This document shows, piece by piece, positions 39,356 to 47,773 of a stretch of 64,000 bases of DNA (within the stretch, counting starts at the first letter, position 1; each line of letters opens with the position of its first letter). Position numbers and translations under genes: made by a program. The DNA lies in NCBI RefSeq assembly GCF_009806555.1, contig NZ_VUOK01000026.1, positions 60,174 through 124,173 on the forward strand, written 5' to 3'. Below the pieces are notes generated by a model, which ran no database searches, was not told the DNA's origin, and saw only the letters and a list, made by a program, of their open reading frames with translations. Source of the DNA: Methylobacterium sp. 2A (GTDB lineage Bacteria; Pseudomonadota; Alphaproteobacteria; Rhizobiales; Beijerinckiaceae).

Positions 39356-39640
39356 TCAGTGCAGGCTGACGGGCTGCAGATCGTGCGCGAAGGCATTGGC
39401 GAGCACGACGTCGCGGGAATCGGCGAGCATGATCGGGGCACCGCTCGCCGAAAGCAGCGCGAAGAGATTGAGGCCCGGCGTCAGTTCCGGGGCCTGCGGG
39501 AAGAAGCGGCGCACCTCGTCGGACCGGATCGGCCGGACGTAGGCGATGTGCCCCTCACCGAGCGCCGCGAGATCGGCCGGCTGGAAATCGGCGGGATCGA
39601 GATCGGCGGGGGTCAGGGGCGACGGGTTCAGATCGGTCAT
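39356..39640 (-). CDS. DUF1150 family protein
   Basis: This 94-residue protein is typical of alphaproteobacterial DUF1150: an acidic, Pro/Asp-rich N-terminus and then the conserved HIAYVRPIRSDEV, followed by LFALLSASGAPIMLADSRDVVLANA. The family nearly always lies beside an Hsp20 gene, as here, so it probably works with the small heat-shock protein. Its biochemical role is not known. The ATG at 39640 is chosen. A TTG codon three bases earlier is also in frame. Confidence 0.85.
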   Translation of the reverse strand: MTDLNPSPLTPADLDPADFQPADLAALGEGHIAYVRPIRSDEVRRFFPQAPELTPGLNLFALLSASGAPIMLADSRDVVLANAFAHDLQPVSLH

Positions 39641-39743
39641 CAAAGCCCTCCTGGGGTGGCAGAGCGTCCGCGGCCGGTCCCGAAGGCACCGGCGGCACGA
39701 TACGCATGTGGGGATTGCTGCCGTCCGATCAATCTCTTCGCTC

Positions 39744-40172
39744 TCAGCCGCGCGCGCCGATATCGATCTTGCGCACGATCCGATCCGGCTCCGGCCGGAC
39801 GAGGTCGATCGACAGCAGGCCGTTGGCGAGATCCGCGCCCAGCACCTCCATGCCGTCGGCCAGGAGGAAGGTGCGCTGGAACTGCCGCGCCGCGATGCCG
39901 CGGTGGAGGAAATGCCGCTCGCGCTCGTCGACCTGCCGACCGCGCACCACGAGCTGACTCTCCTCCAGCATCACGTCGAGCTGCTCGCGGGTGAAACCCG
40001 CAACCGCCAGCGTGATGCGTAACCGTTCAGGCTCGCTCTCCGTCCGGGGCAGGCGCTCGATGTTGTAGGGCGGGTAGCCGTCGTTGGCGGCCTTGGAGAC
40101 CCGGTCGAGGGCCTGTTCGATCTCGTCGAACCCGAGCAGGAACGGATGCCCGAAGGGCGAAGTACGCGTCAT
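39744..40172 (-). CDS. Small heat-shock protein (Hsp20 family)
   Basis: This 142-residue chaperone holds unfolded proteins during heat or other stress. The alpha-crystallin domain spans about residues 40-130 (ERLRITLAVAGFTREQLDV, the QLVVRGRQ strand, then the RHFLHRGIAARQFQRTFLLADGMEV region). Two starts are possible: ATG at 40172, or ATG at 40184, which is nearer to a GGAGG. DUF1150 follows 103 bases later on the same strand. No ROSE-type thermosensor could be made out in the leader. Confidence 0.9.
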   Translation of the reverse strand: MTRTSPFGHPFLLGFDEIEQALDRVSKAANDGYPPYNIERLPRTESEPERLRITLAVAGFTREQLDVMLEESQLVVRGRQVDERERHFLHRGIAARQFQRTFLLADGMEVLGADLANGLLSIDLVRPEPDRIVRKIDIGARG

Positions 40173-40184
40173 TGCGGCCGTCAT

Positions 40185-40590
40185 CCAGAAAGCGAGGCCT
40201 CCGCCCCCGGGGCTTGCCGCCGCCCCGCGATGCCTGAGCACCTCGTCGACAGGGAGCCCGCCTGGGCAGCGCTCCGCCGGACGAGACGACGCCGGCAACA
40301 CGACGATATGGCCGCGGCGGCGCCGACCATCAAGGGACGCAAGCCGTTTCGTACGCGACCAATCTTCACCGCCGACGCAGGCATATTCAGGAATATTCGG
40401 CAACAGATCTCGGGCAATATCGGCAAGTTTCCAAACCGCCGCGCTTCGTCCTAACAGTTTGGAACTGCTCTGATTTTTCCGCCTGCCCTTGATCAGGGCG
40501 CCGCTGGTGGCTTACTGCCGCGTCAGGCGATCGGACGATCCGATTGGACGATTGCACCGATCTCTCCTGTGACGCTAGGCAAGGCAGCCC
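40185..40590. promoter_or_regulatory. Divergent region between hsp20 and an orphan gene, with a tandem 13-base repeat
   Basis: About 400 bases without a gene. The segment 40375-40485 is relatively AT-rich and may hold the hsp20 promoter (heat-shock type), but boxes could not be assigned. At 40528-40553 there are two adjacent 13-base copies, CGATCGGACGATC and CGATTGGACGATT, differing at two positions. They lie about 38 bases before the next gene's start and could be an operator. Confidence 0.5.
40528..40553 (+). repeat. Tandem 13-base direct repeat
   Basis: CGATCGGACGATC (40528-40540) is followed immediately by CGATTGGACGATT (40541-40553), with 11 of 13 positions identical. The repeat lies just upstream of the gene starting at 40591 and may bind a regulator. 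The repeat itself is seen directly; the role is inference. Confidence 0.6.
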
Positions 40591-41082
40591 ATGGACGCGC
40601 CCCAGACCCTCCCGGACCGTGCGGCGATGCGGCGCGTGGTCGACGTGTGCGGCGATGAGGCCGAGATCCTGGCTTTGTCGGTGGCCCGATTCGTCGCAGC
40701 CGGCTACATGACCAGCGACGTGGCCTGCTGGAACGCGGCTTTCGACGGCGCCGAGCAGCTGCTGGGGCCGGCGGAAGGCTGCCGGTTCGTGGCCTGCGTC
40801 GTCGCGATCATCCGGGCATTGCGGGTGGAGCGGGATGAGGACTGGTCGTTCATGCCGGCGAGCTGCTGCCGGGTGACCGGCCACGAATGCGCCCTGGTCA
40901 CCCTGATCAACCGGGGCCGGCGCCGGCTCTGGGCGGATCTCGAAGCGGCCGCGGCGGAGATCACCGGACGCGACGCGGCGCCGCGACTCGTGGCGGCGGT
41001 TCGTGCCGCGGTCGAACCGCTCGACGCGGCGGCGGAGCGTCTGGCGCCGGCATGCTGCCGCGGCGGCGTCATGCTTCATTGA
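40591..41082 (+). CDS. Hypothetical protein, 163 aa
   Basis: No family was recognised. The protein is helical and cysteine-containing: six Cys, of which two adjacent pairs lie near residues 91-92 (PASCCRVTG) and 154-155 (PACCRGG), with no signal peptide. The N-terminal half has an amphipathic helix pattern. An ATG at 40591 follows a weak purine-rich site. It is divergent from hsp20, so a stress role is possible but unproven. Closely spaced cysteine pairs could bind a metal. Confidence 0.55.
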   Translation: MDAPQTLPDRAAMRRVVDVCGDEAEILALSVARFVAAGYMTSDVACWNAAFDGAEQLLGPAEGCRFVACVVAIIRALRVERDEDWSFMPASCCRVTGHECALVTLINRGRRRLWADLEAAAAEITGRDAAPRLVAAVRAAVEPLDAAAERLAPACCRGGVMLH

Positions 41083-41158
41083 TCCTCGCCGGGATCACGT
41101 CGATCGGACAGGGCGGTGGGCTCAGGCCCCCGCAGACGAGGAAGAGGATAACGGTTCG

Positions 41159-41635
41159 GTGCTAGCCTTGAGCGTTCCCCTGTACCGCCGGCGGATCGGG
41201 CGCATCGCCCTCGACACGGTGGCCTGCATGCTGCTCTCGGCGCTCCTCGTCGTCACGGCCCTGGCGCAGGACGCATCCGAGAAGGCCGGGCCGCTGAAGC
41301 TGCAGCTCAACAAGGTCGAGACCGCCGGCGAGGCCTGCCGCATCACCATGGTGATCGACAACACCAAGGGGACGAGCCTCAAATCCTACAAGGTCGATCT
41401 CTTCGCCTTCGACACCGACGGCGTCGCGCAGAAGCGCGTCGCGGTGGAACTCGGGCCGCTCCCGCCCCGGAAGACCATCGTGAAGATCTTCGATTTCCCC
41501 GGGATCGCCTGCAACAAGGTGGGACGGGTCCTGTTGAACGACGTCCTGGCCTGCGACGGAGGCGACGCCGCCCGCGAAGCCTGCCTCGAACGGACCGAGA
41601 CGGAGTCGAAGGCCGGTATCCCGTTCGACCGCTGA
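41159..41635 (+). CDS. Exported hypothetical protein upstream of exbB
   Basis: This protein of about 158 residues has an N-terminal basic stretch and a membrane or signal segment (VACMLLSALLVVTALAQ). The mature domain is beta-rich, with cysteines near 60, 117, 131 and 140 (EACRITMVIDNTKGTSLKSYKVDLFAFDTD is its core but no motif is known). The start could be GTG 41159, TTG 41168, or an ATG just before the hydrophobic segment. It precedes the exbB-exbD-tonB unit by 132 bases on the same strand, which hints at a periplasmic role with that system. Confidence 0.65.
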   Translation: MLALSVPLYRRRIGRIALDTVACMLLSALLVVTALAQDASEKAGPLKLQLNKVETAGEACRITMVIDNTKGTSLKSYKVDLFAFDTDGVAQKRVAVELGPLPPRKTIVKIFDFPGIACNKVGRVLLNDVLACDGGDAAREACLERTETESKAGIPFDR

Positions 41636-41767
41636 TCGCGGCCACCCGACGGGCGAAGCGGTGAAACCGTCCGGCAACATACGCTGTCGGGCGGTCAGCG
41701 GCCTTGCCCGCACCCCGATATGACGGCGGCGCAAGGCCGCGTGAGACAAGGACGCCAGGAGCCCGCG

Positions 41768-42460
<693 letters not shown>

Positions 42461-42513
42461 TCCATTCCAGCGCCCGCCCGGCGGGCCGAACGCACCGGAA
42501 CCGGAGACGCCCG

Positions 42514-42987
42514 ATGGCGATGGGATCCATTCGCGCGAGCGACGACGACGATCTCGACGACATGCCGATGTCCGAGATCAACGTGACCCCGATGGTCGAC
42601 GTGATGCTCGTGCTGCTGATCATCTTCATGGTCGCCGCGCCGCTGATGACCACGGGCGTGCCGGTGCAGCTGCCGAAGACCGCCGCCCCCAAGGTGGCGC
42701 AATCGAAGAAGCCCCAGGAGGTGACGGTCGACAAGGACGGCAACCCGTCGATCGCCAAGGAGGTCTTCACGATGGAGAGCCTCGTGCCGCGCCTGCGCGA
42801 GATGGCGGCGGCCGACAAGGATCAGGTCATCCTCGTGCGCGGCGACCGGGACGTGCCCTACGGCAAGGTCATGGAGGTGATGGGCCTGGTCGGTCAGGCC
42901 GGCTTCACCAAGGTCTCGCTGATCGCGCAGGCCCCCGGCGGTGCCGCACCGGCATCCGCGCCCGCCCCAGCTGGGACCGCCCGCTGA
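42514..42987 (+). CDS. exbD: Biopolymer transporter ExbD/TolR family protein
   Basis: This is the second subunit of the ExbB-ExbD motor, 157 residues. It has the N-terminal cytoplasmic acidic stretch and one membrane helix containing the essential aspartate (EINVTPMVDVMLVLLIIFMV, about residues 20-40). A periplasmic ferredoxin-like domain follows, plus an Ala/Pro-rich tail. The ATG at 42514 is preceded by GGAGA. It lies directly between exbB and tonB, four bases before the latter. Confidence 0.9.
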   Translation: MAMGSIRASDDDDLDDMPMSEINVTPMVDVMLVLLIIFMVAAPLMTTGVPVQLPKTAAPKVAQSKKPQEVTVDKDGNPSIAKEVFTMESLVPRLREMAAADKDQVILVRGDRDVPYGKVMEVMGLVGQAGFTKVSLIAQAPGGAAPASAPAPAGTAR

Positions 42988-42991
42988 GCCG

Positions 42992-43990
42992 ATGAACACG
43001 TTCGTTTCGACAGAGGGGCCCGACGGTTTCGGGCGACGGCGCCCGACCGGGCTCGTCGCTGCCTTCCTGGTCGCGCTCGGGCTGCACGCCCTCGTGCTGG
43101 TGGCCGTGATGTTCCTCCGGCTCGCGCCGCCGACGCCCCCCGGCGAGCAGCAGATCACGGTGGATCTGGCGCCGGTCATGACCGAAGCGCCGACCGAGGC
43201 GCCCTCCGAGCAGCAGATGAGCCAAGCGGCACCGCCGGAGACGAAGCCCGTCGACCTGCCGCCGGACGAGGCGGTCCAGCCTCCGCCGCCGGCCGAGACG
43301 GCCGAGGTCAAGCCGGATGAGACGCCGGTGGTCGAGCCTCCGCCACAGGCCGAGGCGGTCGAGACGCCGAGCCAGGTGATCACCTCCTCCTCGGAGGCCG
43401 CCGAGCCGCTGGCTCCGCCCCCGGCGGAGGTGGCCAAGACCGAGGAGCCGCCGAAGCCCGTGCCCGATCCCGCCAAGATCAAGGCCGAGCGGGAGGCGAA
43501 GCTGCGCAAGATCCGTGAGGAGAAGCTCCGCGAGCAGAAGCGCGAGGAGGCCCGCCAGGAACGCCTGGAGGCAATCCGCGAGGCGAAGGCGAAGGCCGCG
43601 CGCGAGGCCAAGGCCCATCAGGCCAAGGCGCAGGAGGGTGCCGAGGCGCGCAACTCCGCCTCGGCCTCGCGCCAGAACGCGGCCGGCCGCGCCGCGGCGG
43701 GGAGCGATCCGAGCGCTCTGCGGCAATGGACCGGGGCGATCAGCGCGGCCATCCATGGCCGGATGAATGCGAGCGCCGCCAACGGAACGGCCGGCGGGAC
43801 CGCCGTGGTCCGCTTCACCGTCCTGCGCTCGGGCCAGGTGACGGCCGCGGGTGTGGCGCGCTCCAGCGGTGTCGGCCAGATCGACAGCGCCGCGCTCTCG
43901 GCCGTCCGCGGCAGCCTCCCGGCCGCCCCGGCAGGGGTGACGCAGCCGAGCCTGTCCGTCTCCATACCGCTCAACTTTAGAGTGAGATAA
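42992..43990 (+). CDS. tonB: Energy transducer TonB
   Basis: This 332-residue protein spans the periplasm and passes energy from ExbBD to outer-membrane receptors. It has one N-terminal membrane helix (about 17-42) and a long Pro/Glu-rich stretch (about 45-155). Next comes a highly charged Lys/Arg/Glu/Ala coiled-coil segment (about 160-225), resembling TolA, and a C-terminal TonB domain (AVVRFTVLRSGQVTAAGV through LPAAPAGVTQPSL). The ATG at 42992 is four bases after exbD. Because of the charged segment a TolA-like role cannot be excluded. Confidence 0.85.
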   Translation: MNTFVSTEGPDGFGRRRPTGLVAAFLVALGLHALVLVAVMFLRLAPPTPPGEQQITVDLAPVMTEAPTEAPSEQQMSQAAPPETKPVDLPPDEAVQPPPPAETAEVKPDETPVVEPPPQAEAVETPSQVITSSSEAAEPLAPPPAEVAKTEEPPKPVPDPAKIKAEREAKLRKIREEKLREQKREEARQERLEAIREAKAKAAREAKAHQAKAQEGAEARNSASASRQNAAGRAAAGSDPSALRQWTGAISAAIHGRMNASAANGTAGGTAVVRFTVLRSGQVTAAGVARSSGVGQIDSAALSAVRGSLPAAPAGVTQPSLSVSIPLNFRVR

Positions 43991-44283
43991 GATTAAGCCT
44001 CACAACGCTCGGCTAAGAACGCCTGGGCTTCGACCAGTCTGCACGTCCTATAAGGTGCGCGAATATTGTGCGCTGGCGTACCGGACGAGCGCCGCAGATT
44101 CGCCATCGACCCGACGAGCATGCTAAAGCCTTCCTGAACACGCGCCTGTGTGCCTCATCGGCGGGACACAAGTGCACGTCTTCCAGCCTTGCCCGTCTCC
44201 GCGCACAGGCCGGACCCGCACAGTTGCCGTCCCGCGCGGGTTGCGAGGGGCCGGATCGGCTGAGCCGGGGCGAAAGGGATAGA

Positions 44284-44613
44284 ATGAGCGACGAGACTGA
44301 GTTCGACCTCGATGAGGAGAATGCCACGCGCGACGCGGAAGCGGAGGCGAAGACGCGGGCCGAGAACCGCGCCGAGCGGGCCGAACGCGCCGAGCGGATG
44401 GCTCGCGAGGGCGCGCAGGCGATGGCGGAGCATCACGCGGCGATCAAGGCCGTCGATGAGCGGACCGTGAAGCTGCGGGCGCTTCGGCTCGCCAAGGAGG
44501 CCGCGGACGCCCAGACCAAGGCGGCCGAGAAGGAAGCCAAGGCGGCCGCGAAGGGCTCGGCCAAGGGTGCCGCCAAGAAGGCCGCGCCGAAGAAGACTGC
44601 CGCAAAGGATTAG
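44284..44613 (+). CDS. Histone-H1-tail-like lysine/alanine-rich protein
   Basis: This 109-residue protein starts acidic (MSDETEFDLDEENATRD). It then has an Arg/Glu/Ala-rich coiled coil (about 20-75) and ends in a Lys/Ala repeat region (AAKGSAKGAAKKAAPKKTAA) resembling the DNA-binding tail of histone H1 or bacterial H1-like proteins. It may bind DNA or RNA non-specifically. The ATG at 44284 follows a GGGATAG-like site. It lies 6 bases before the BrnA-like gene, so the two are probably co-transcribed. No closer family is recognised. Confidence 0.7.
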   Translation: MSDETEFDLDEENATRDAEAEAKTRAENRAERAERAERMAREGAQAMAEHHAAIKAVDERTVKLRALRLAKEAADAQTKAAEKEAKAAAKGSAKGAAKKAAPKKTAAKD

Positions 44614-44619
44614 AGGCCG

Positions 44620-44883
44620 ATGGCCGACGATCGCAATCGCCGCCGCTTCAGCGATCCGCGCGCGGCCGCCGAAGCCGCCTTCCGGGCCGCGACGTCTCCC
44701 AAACCGGCGGCGCCACCCCAGCAGGCGGTCCCGAGACCGGCTGCGGCGCCCCCCGGCGCCCGCGAGGTGGTCAGCCTGCGCCTCGACAGCGCGGTGCTCG
44801 CCCACTTCCAGAAGGATGGGCCGGGCTGGCAGGACCGGATCAACGCGGCGCTGAAGGCGCTCATCCCCGCCGATCAGGCCTGA
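44620..44883 (+). CDS. BrnA-like antitoxin family protein, no BrnT partner
   Basis: This 87-residue protein ends in the ribbon-helix-helix of BrnA antitoxins (REVVSLRLDSAVLAHFQ, then GPGWQDRINAALKALI, about residues 47-84). The first half is Pro/Ala-rich and disordered. BrnA normally represses the brnTA promoter and neutralises the RNase BrnT encoded just upstream. Here the upstream gene is instead the lysine-rich 44284 ORF, and no BrnT-like frame is visible. It may be an orphan regulator or be paired with an unrelated partner. Confidence 0.78.
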   Translation: MADDRNRRRFSDPRAAAEAAFRAATSPKPAAPPQQAVPRPAAAPPGAREVVSLRLDSAVLAHFQKDGPGWQDRINAALKALIPADQA

Positions 44884-44904
44884 CGGACGATCGCGCCGCC
44901 GCAC

Positions 44905-45387
44905 TCACGCGTCGCGCGGGCGCTCGCGCAGAATCCGGTTCACGGCGCGGTCCAGCGCCGACAGGAAGGCCGACCGGTCGGCCCGCGAGAACGGCTTCGG
45001 CCCCCCGGTGATCGTCCCGGCCTCCCGCAGGGATTGCATCAGGTCGCGGGTCGCGAGCGCCATGCCGATCGACGACTCGCTGAACGGCTTGCCGGTGAAG
45101 GCCAGCACCGTCGCGCCGGCCTTCACGCACCGTGCGGCGAGCGGCACGTCGGCGGTAAGCACGATGCTCCCGGGCGCCGCGCGCTCGGCGATCCAATCGT
45201 CGGCCGCGTCGAGGGCGGAACCGGCGACCACACGCACGATCCAGGGTTCGCGCGGCAGGTTCAGGATGCTGTTGGCGACCACGTGGACGGTGAGCCCGTA
45301 GCGGGCCGCCACCCGGTAGGTCTCGTCCTTGACCGGGCAGGCATCGGCATCGAGGTAGATCGGCGGTCCCGCCGCCTCAGCGCTCAT
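44905..45387 (-). CDS. YaiI/YqxD family protein (DUF188)
   Basis: This 160-residue protein is of the YaiI/YqxD family with a PIN-like fold. The N-terminal IYLDADACPVKDETYR, central SIVLTADVPLAARC and C-terminal GGPKPFSRADRSAF motifs are typical. The conserved aspartates could bind a metal, so a nuclease role is suspected for the family but not established. The ATG at 45387 overlaps the stop of the small membrane protein gene (ATGA). That makes it the third gene of the cyclase operon. Confidence 0.88.
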   Translation of the reverse strand: MSAEAAGPPIYLDADACPVKDETYRVAARYGLTVHVVANSILNLPREPWIVRVVAGSALDAADDWIAERAAPGSIVLTADVPLAARCVKAGATVLAFTGKPFSESSIGMALATRDLMQSLREAGTITGGPKPFSRADRSAFLSALDRAVNRILRERPRDA

Positions 45388-45587
45388 GGCCGCGGCACGA
45401 GCTTCGAGGTGAAGCCCGCCAGGATCAGCAACACGCCGAGCGCGAACTGCCAGTGCTCGATATCGCCGCCGACCGAGATCAGGACGGCATGTCCGAAGAC
45501 CAGCAATCCGAGCAGCGGAAAGCCGAAGCGCAGCACCATTTTCGCGGCCGTCAGCACGGCGGCTCGGGGCGGCTCGGTGTGGGCCAT
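45384..45587 (-). CDS. Small membrane protein, 67 aa
   Basis: This 67-residue protein has two hydrophobic segments (FGFPLLGLLVFGHAVLISVG and FALGVLLILAGFTSKL) separated by a short polar loop. It is probably an inner-membrane hairpin with both ends in the cytoplasm. It is coupled on both sides: the preceding cyclase stop overlaps its ATG (TGATG), and its own stop overlaps the YaiI gene start. The function is unknown. Confidence 0.7.
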   Translation of the reverse strand: MAHTEPPRAAVLTAAKMVLRFGFPLLGLLVFGHAVLISVGGDIEHWQFALGVLLILAGFTSKLVPRP

Positions 45588-46660
45588 CAGCGGGCGACCG
45601 CCACGCGGCGCGGCTCCAGCTCCGTAACCGGCGCTGTATCGGCTTGACCGCGCTCGAGCGTGGCGACCGCCAGCGGCGCGCCGCGGCCCCGCAGCGCGTG
45701 GGCGCCGAGGGAGCGCGCGCGGATGCCGGCCGGCAGCCTCGGCAGGCGGTCGAGGAGATCCTGCGAGATCAGGATGCCGACGCCCAGCGGCCGGCACAGG
45801 GCCTCGATCCGCGAGGTGACGTTCACGGCATCGCCGAAATACGCGATCTTGTGCCGGTCGACGCCGACTTCGGCCGTGACCACCGAGCCGCCGTGCAGAG
45901 CGGCGCGCAAGCGCGGAACCGTCCCGAACCGGGCCGTCCAGGCCGCCGCATCCGCCTCGATCCGGTCGAGCACCTCGAACAGGCAGGTCACGCAGCGCGC
46001 ATCCTTGAGCCCGCGGGCCATCGGCCACGTGATGATGGCGAGATCCCCGACATAATCGTCGACGGAGCCGCCGTTGCGGCGCACCGGCTCGGCCAAAGTC
46101 GCGAAGACGGCCCCGAGATATTCCTGGGCCCGCAGGTCGCCATGCGCCTCGGCGAAGGCCGTCGAGCCGACCACGTCGAGGAACAGGAAGACCCGCTCCT
46201 CCGCCACCGGCTTGTGATAGCGGCCGATCATAAAGTTCACGAACACCTCGCCGCCGATCAGGTCGCGCATCCGGATGACGAAGACGAGGAGGCCGGACAC
46301 GGCCAGGGCATAGGCCAGCACCCGGGCTGTCATCCGCGTGGCCGAGGTGAGGTCGTCGGGCGTCAGCGCGAAGGTCCAGACCAGCAGGCCGCCGAGCGCG
46401 TTGCCGGCCATGATCATCAGCACGTAGGCGAGTTCGGCCGCCATCACGTAGAGCCAGGCCGGGAACCGGCGGATCCGCGCCTGGAGGCCGGCCAGGATCA
46501 GGCCGCGGTCGAAGGCCAGCACCGTCGCGCCCATGCAGAGGCCGTAGGTGAAGCCGGCGAGCGGAGAGGCGCCCGCTGCGAAGATGATGTTGTAGAGCAG
46601 CCCGGCGCCCGCGGCCGCCAGCAGGATCAGGACCCAGAACATGCGGTGAGCGGGCAGCAT
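45587..46660 (-). CDS. Membrane-bound class III adenylate/guanylate cyclase
   Basis: This protein of about 357 residues has an N-terminal block of four to five membrane helices (residues about 5-135) and a C-terminal class III cyclase domain. The catalytic features are the FLFLDVVGSTAFAEAHG metal-binding strand, VDDYVGDLAIITWP, and YFGDAVNVTSRIEALCR with the transition-state Asn/Arg. It would make cAMP or cGMP in response to an unknown membrane signal. The ATG at 46660 fits. A GTG at 46714 would add 18 residues. It leads a three-gene overlapping operon with the 67-residue membrane protein and the YaiI protein. Confidence 0.87.
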   Translation of the reverse strand: MLPAHRMFWVLILLAAAGAGLLYNIIFAAGASPLAGFTYGLCMGATVLAFDRGLILAGLQARIRRFPAWLYVMAAELAYVLMIMAGNALGGLLVWTFALTPDDLTSATRMTARVLAYALAVSGLLVFVIRMRDLIGGEVFVNFMIGRYHKPVAEERVFLFLDVVGSTAFAEAHGDLRAQEYLGAVFATLAEPVRRNGGSVDDYVGDLAIITWPMARGLKDARCVTCLFEVLDRIEADAAAWTARFGTVPRLRAALHGGSVVTAEVGVDRHKIAYFGDAVNVTSRIEALCRPLGVGILISQDLLDRLPRLPAGIRARSLGAHALRGRGAPLAVATLERGQADTAPVTELEPRRVAVAR

Positions 46661-46921
46661 CGGCGCAACTCCAGCATGGCCAACCGAGCGGCCGCGCACC
46701 GGACCGGGTTTCACGGGTTCGACCCTGTAGCGCGGACCCGGCGGGCCCGCCCCGCATGACAGCAGGCCATGGCCTACAGTGCAGCGCCGCCTTCACGCGC
46801 CATGCCTTGCTCATCAATCCATGATGGCGCGAGTAAGGCGCGAAACGGCAGGGGCGTGATGCCACGCCTGTCGCCACGGCCGGCGTCTTGAAAGCGCCGG
46901 GACGACGAAGGGAACGACGCG

Positions 46922-47761
46922 ATGCAGGCGAGGAGCTTCGGTGCAGCCCGCGTTCCGGTCTCGGTGATCGGACAGGGGACCTGGCACATCGACCGGTCCG
47001 ACCGCGGCGACGCGGTCGCCGCGCTGCGCGCCGGCATCGATGCCGGCATGACCCATATCGACACGGCCGAGATGTACGGCGATGCGGAAGCGATCGTCGC
47101 CGAGGCGATCGCCGATTGCCGCGAGGAAGTCTTCCTCGTGTCGAAGGTGGTGCCCGGCAACGCGACCCGCCGCGGCGTCGCGCGCGCCTGCGAGGATTCG
47201 CTCCGGAGACTGCGCACCGATCGGCTCGACAGCTACCTGCTGCACTGGCCCGGCCAGCACCCGCTGGAGGAAACGATCGCCGGGTTCGAGGATCTGCGCC
47301 GGGCCGGGAAAATCCTGTCCTGGGGCGTCAGCAACTTCGACGTCGAGGATCTCGACCAGGCCCTCGCCATCGCCGGGCCGGACCGGATCGCCTGCAATCA
47401 GGTGCTCTACCATCTCAACGAGCGGGCGATCGAGCACGCCGTGCTGCCCTGGTGCGAGAAGCACGGCGTCGCGATGGTCGGCTATTCGCCCTTCGGCAGC
47501 GGCGACTTCCCGGATCCCGCCAGCGCGGGTGGGCGGGTTCTGGCGGGGATCGCCGCCGCGCACGGCACGACTCCGCACGCGGTCGCCCTCGCCTTCCTGA
47601 CCCGCATGGCCGGGACCTTCACGATCCCGAAGACCGGGCGCCCGGGCCGCGCGGTGGAGAATGCCGGCGCGTCCGACCTGCATCTCGGCTCCGCCGAGAT
47701 CGCGATGATCGACGCGCATTTCCCGCGGGGTCCGCGCCCGCGGATGCTGCCGATGCTCTGA
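46922..47761 (+). CDS. Aldo/keto reductase
   Basis: This is a 279-residue NADPH-dependent oxidoreductase of the aldo/keto reductase superfamily. The catalytic tetrad is seen in HIDTAEMYGDAEAI (Asp/Tyr, about residues 41-54), LVSKVVPG (Lys, about 72) and LLHWPG (His, about 106). The cofactor-binding SIPK-like segment appears as FTIPKTGRPG. The fold and length match bacterial AKR5/diketogulonate-reductase-like proteins, but the substrate is unknown. It converges with the diguanylate cyclase gene 12 bases downstream. Confidence 0.87.
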   Translation: MQARSFGAARVPVSVIGQGTWHIDRSDRGDAVAALRAGIDAGMTHIDTAEMYGDAEAIVAEAIADCREEVFLVSKVVPGNATRRGVARACEDSLRRLRTDRLDSYLLHWPGQHPLEETIAGFEDLRRAGKILSWGVSNFDVEDLDQALAIAGPDRIACNQVLYHLNERAIEHAVLPWCEKHGVAMVGYSPFGSGDFPDPASAGGRVLAGIAAAHGTTPHAVALAFLTRMAGTFTIPKTGRPGRAVENAGASDLHLGSAEIAMIDAHFPRGPRPRMLPML

Positions 47762-47773
47762 GGATCCCGCGCG

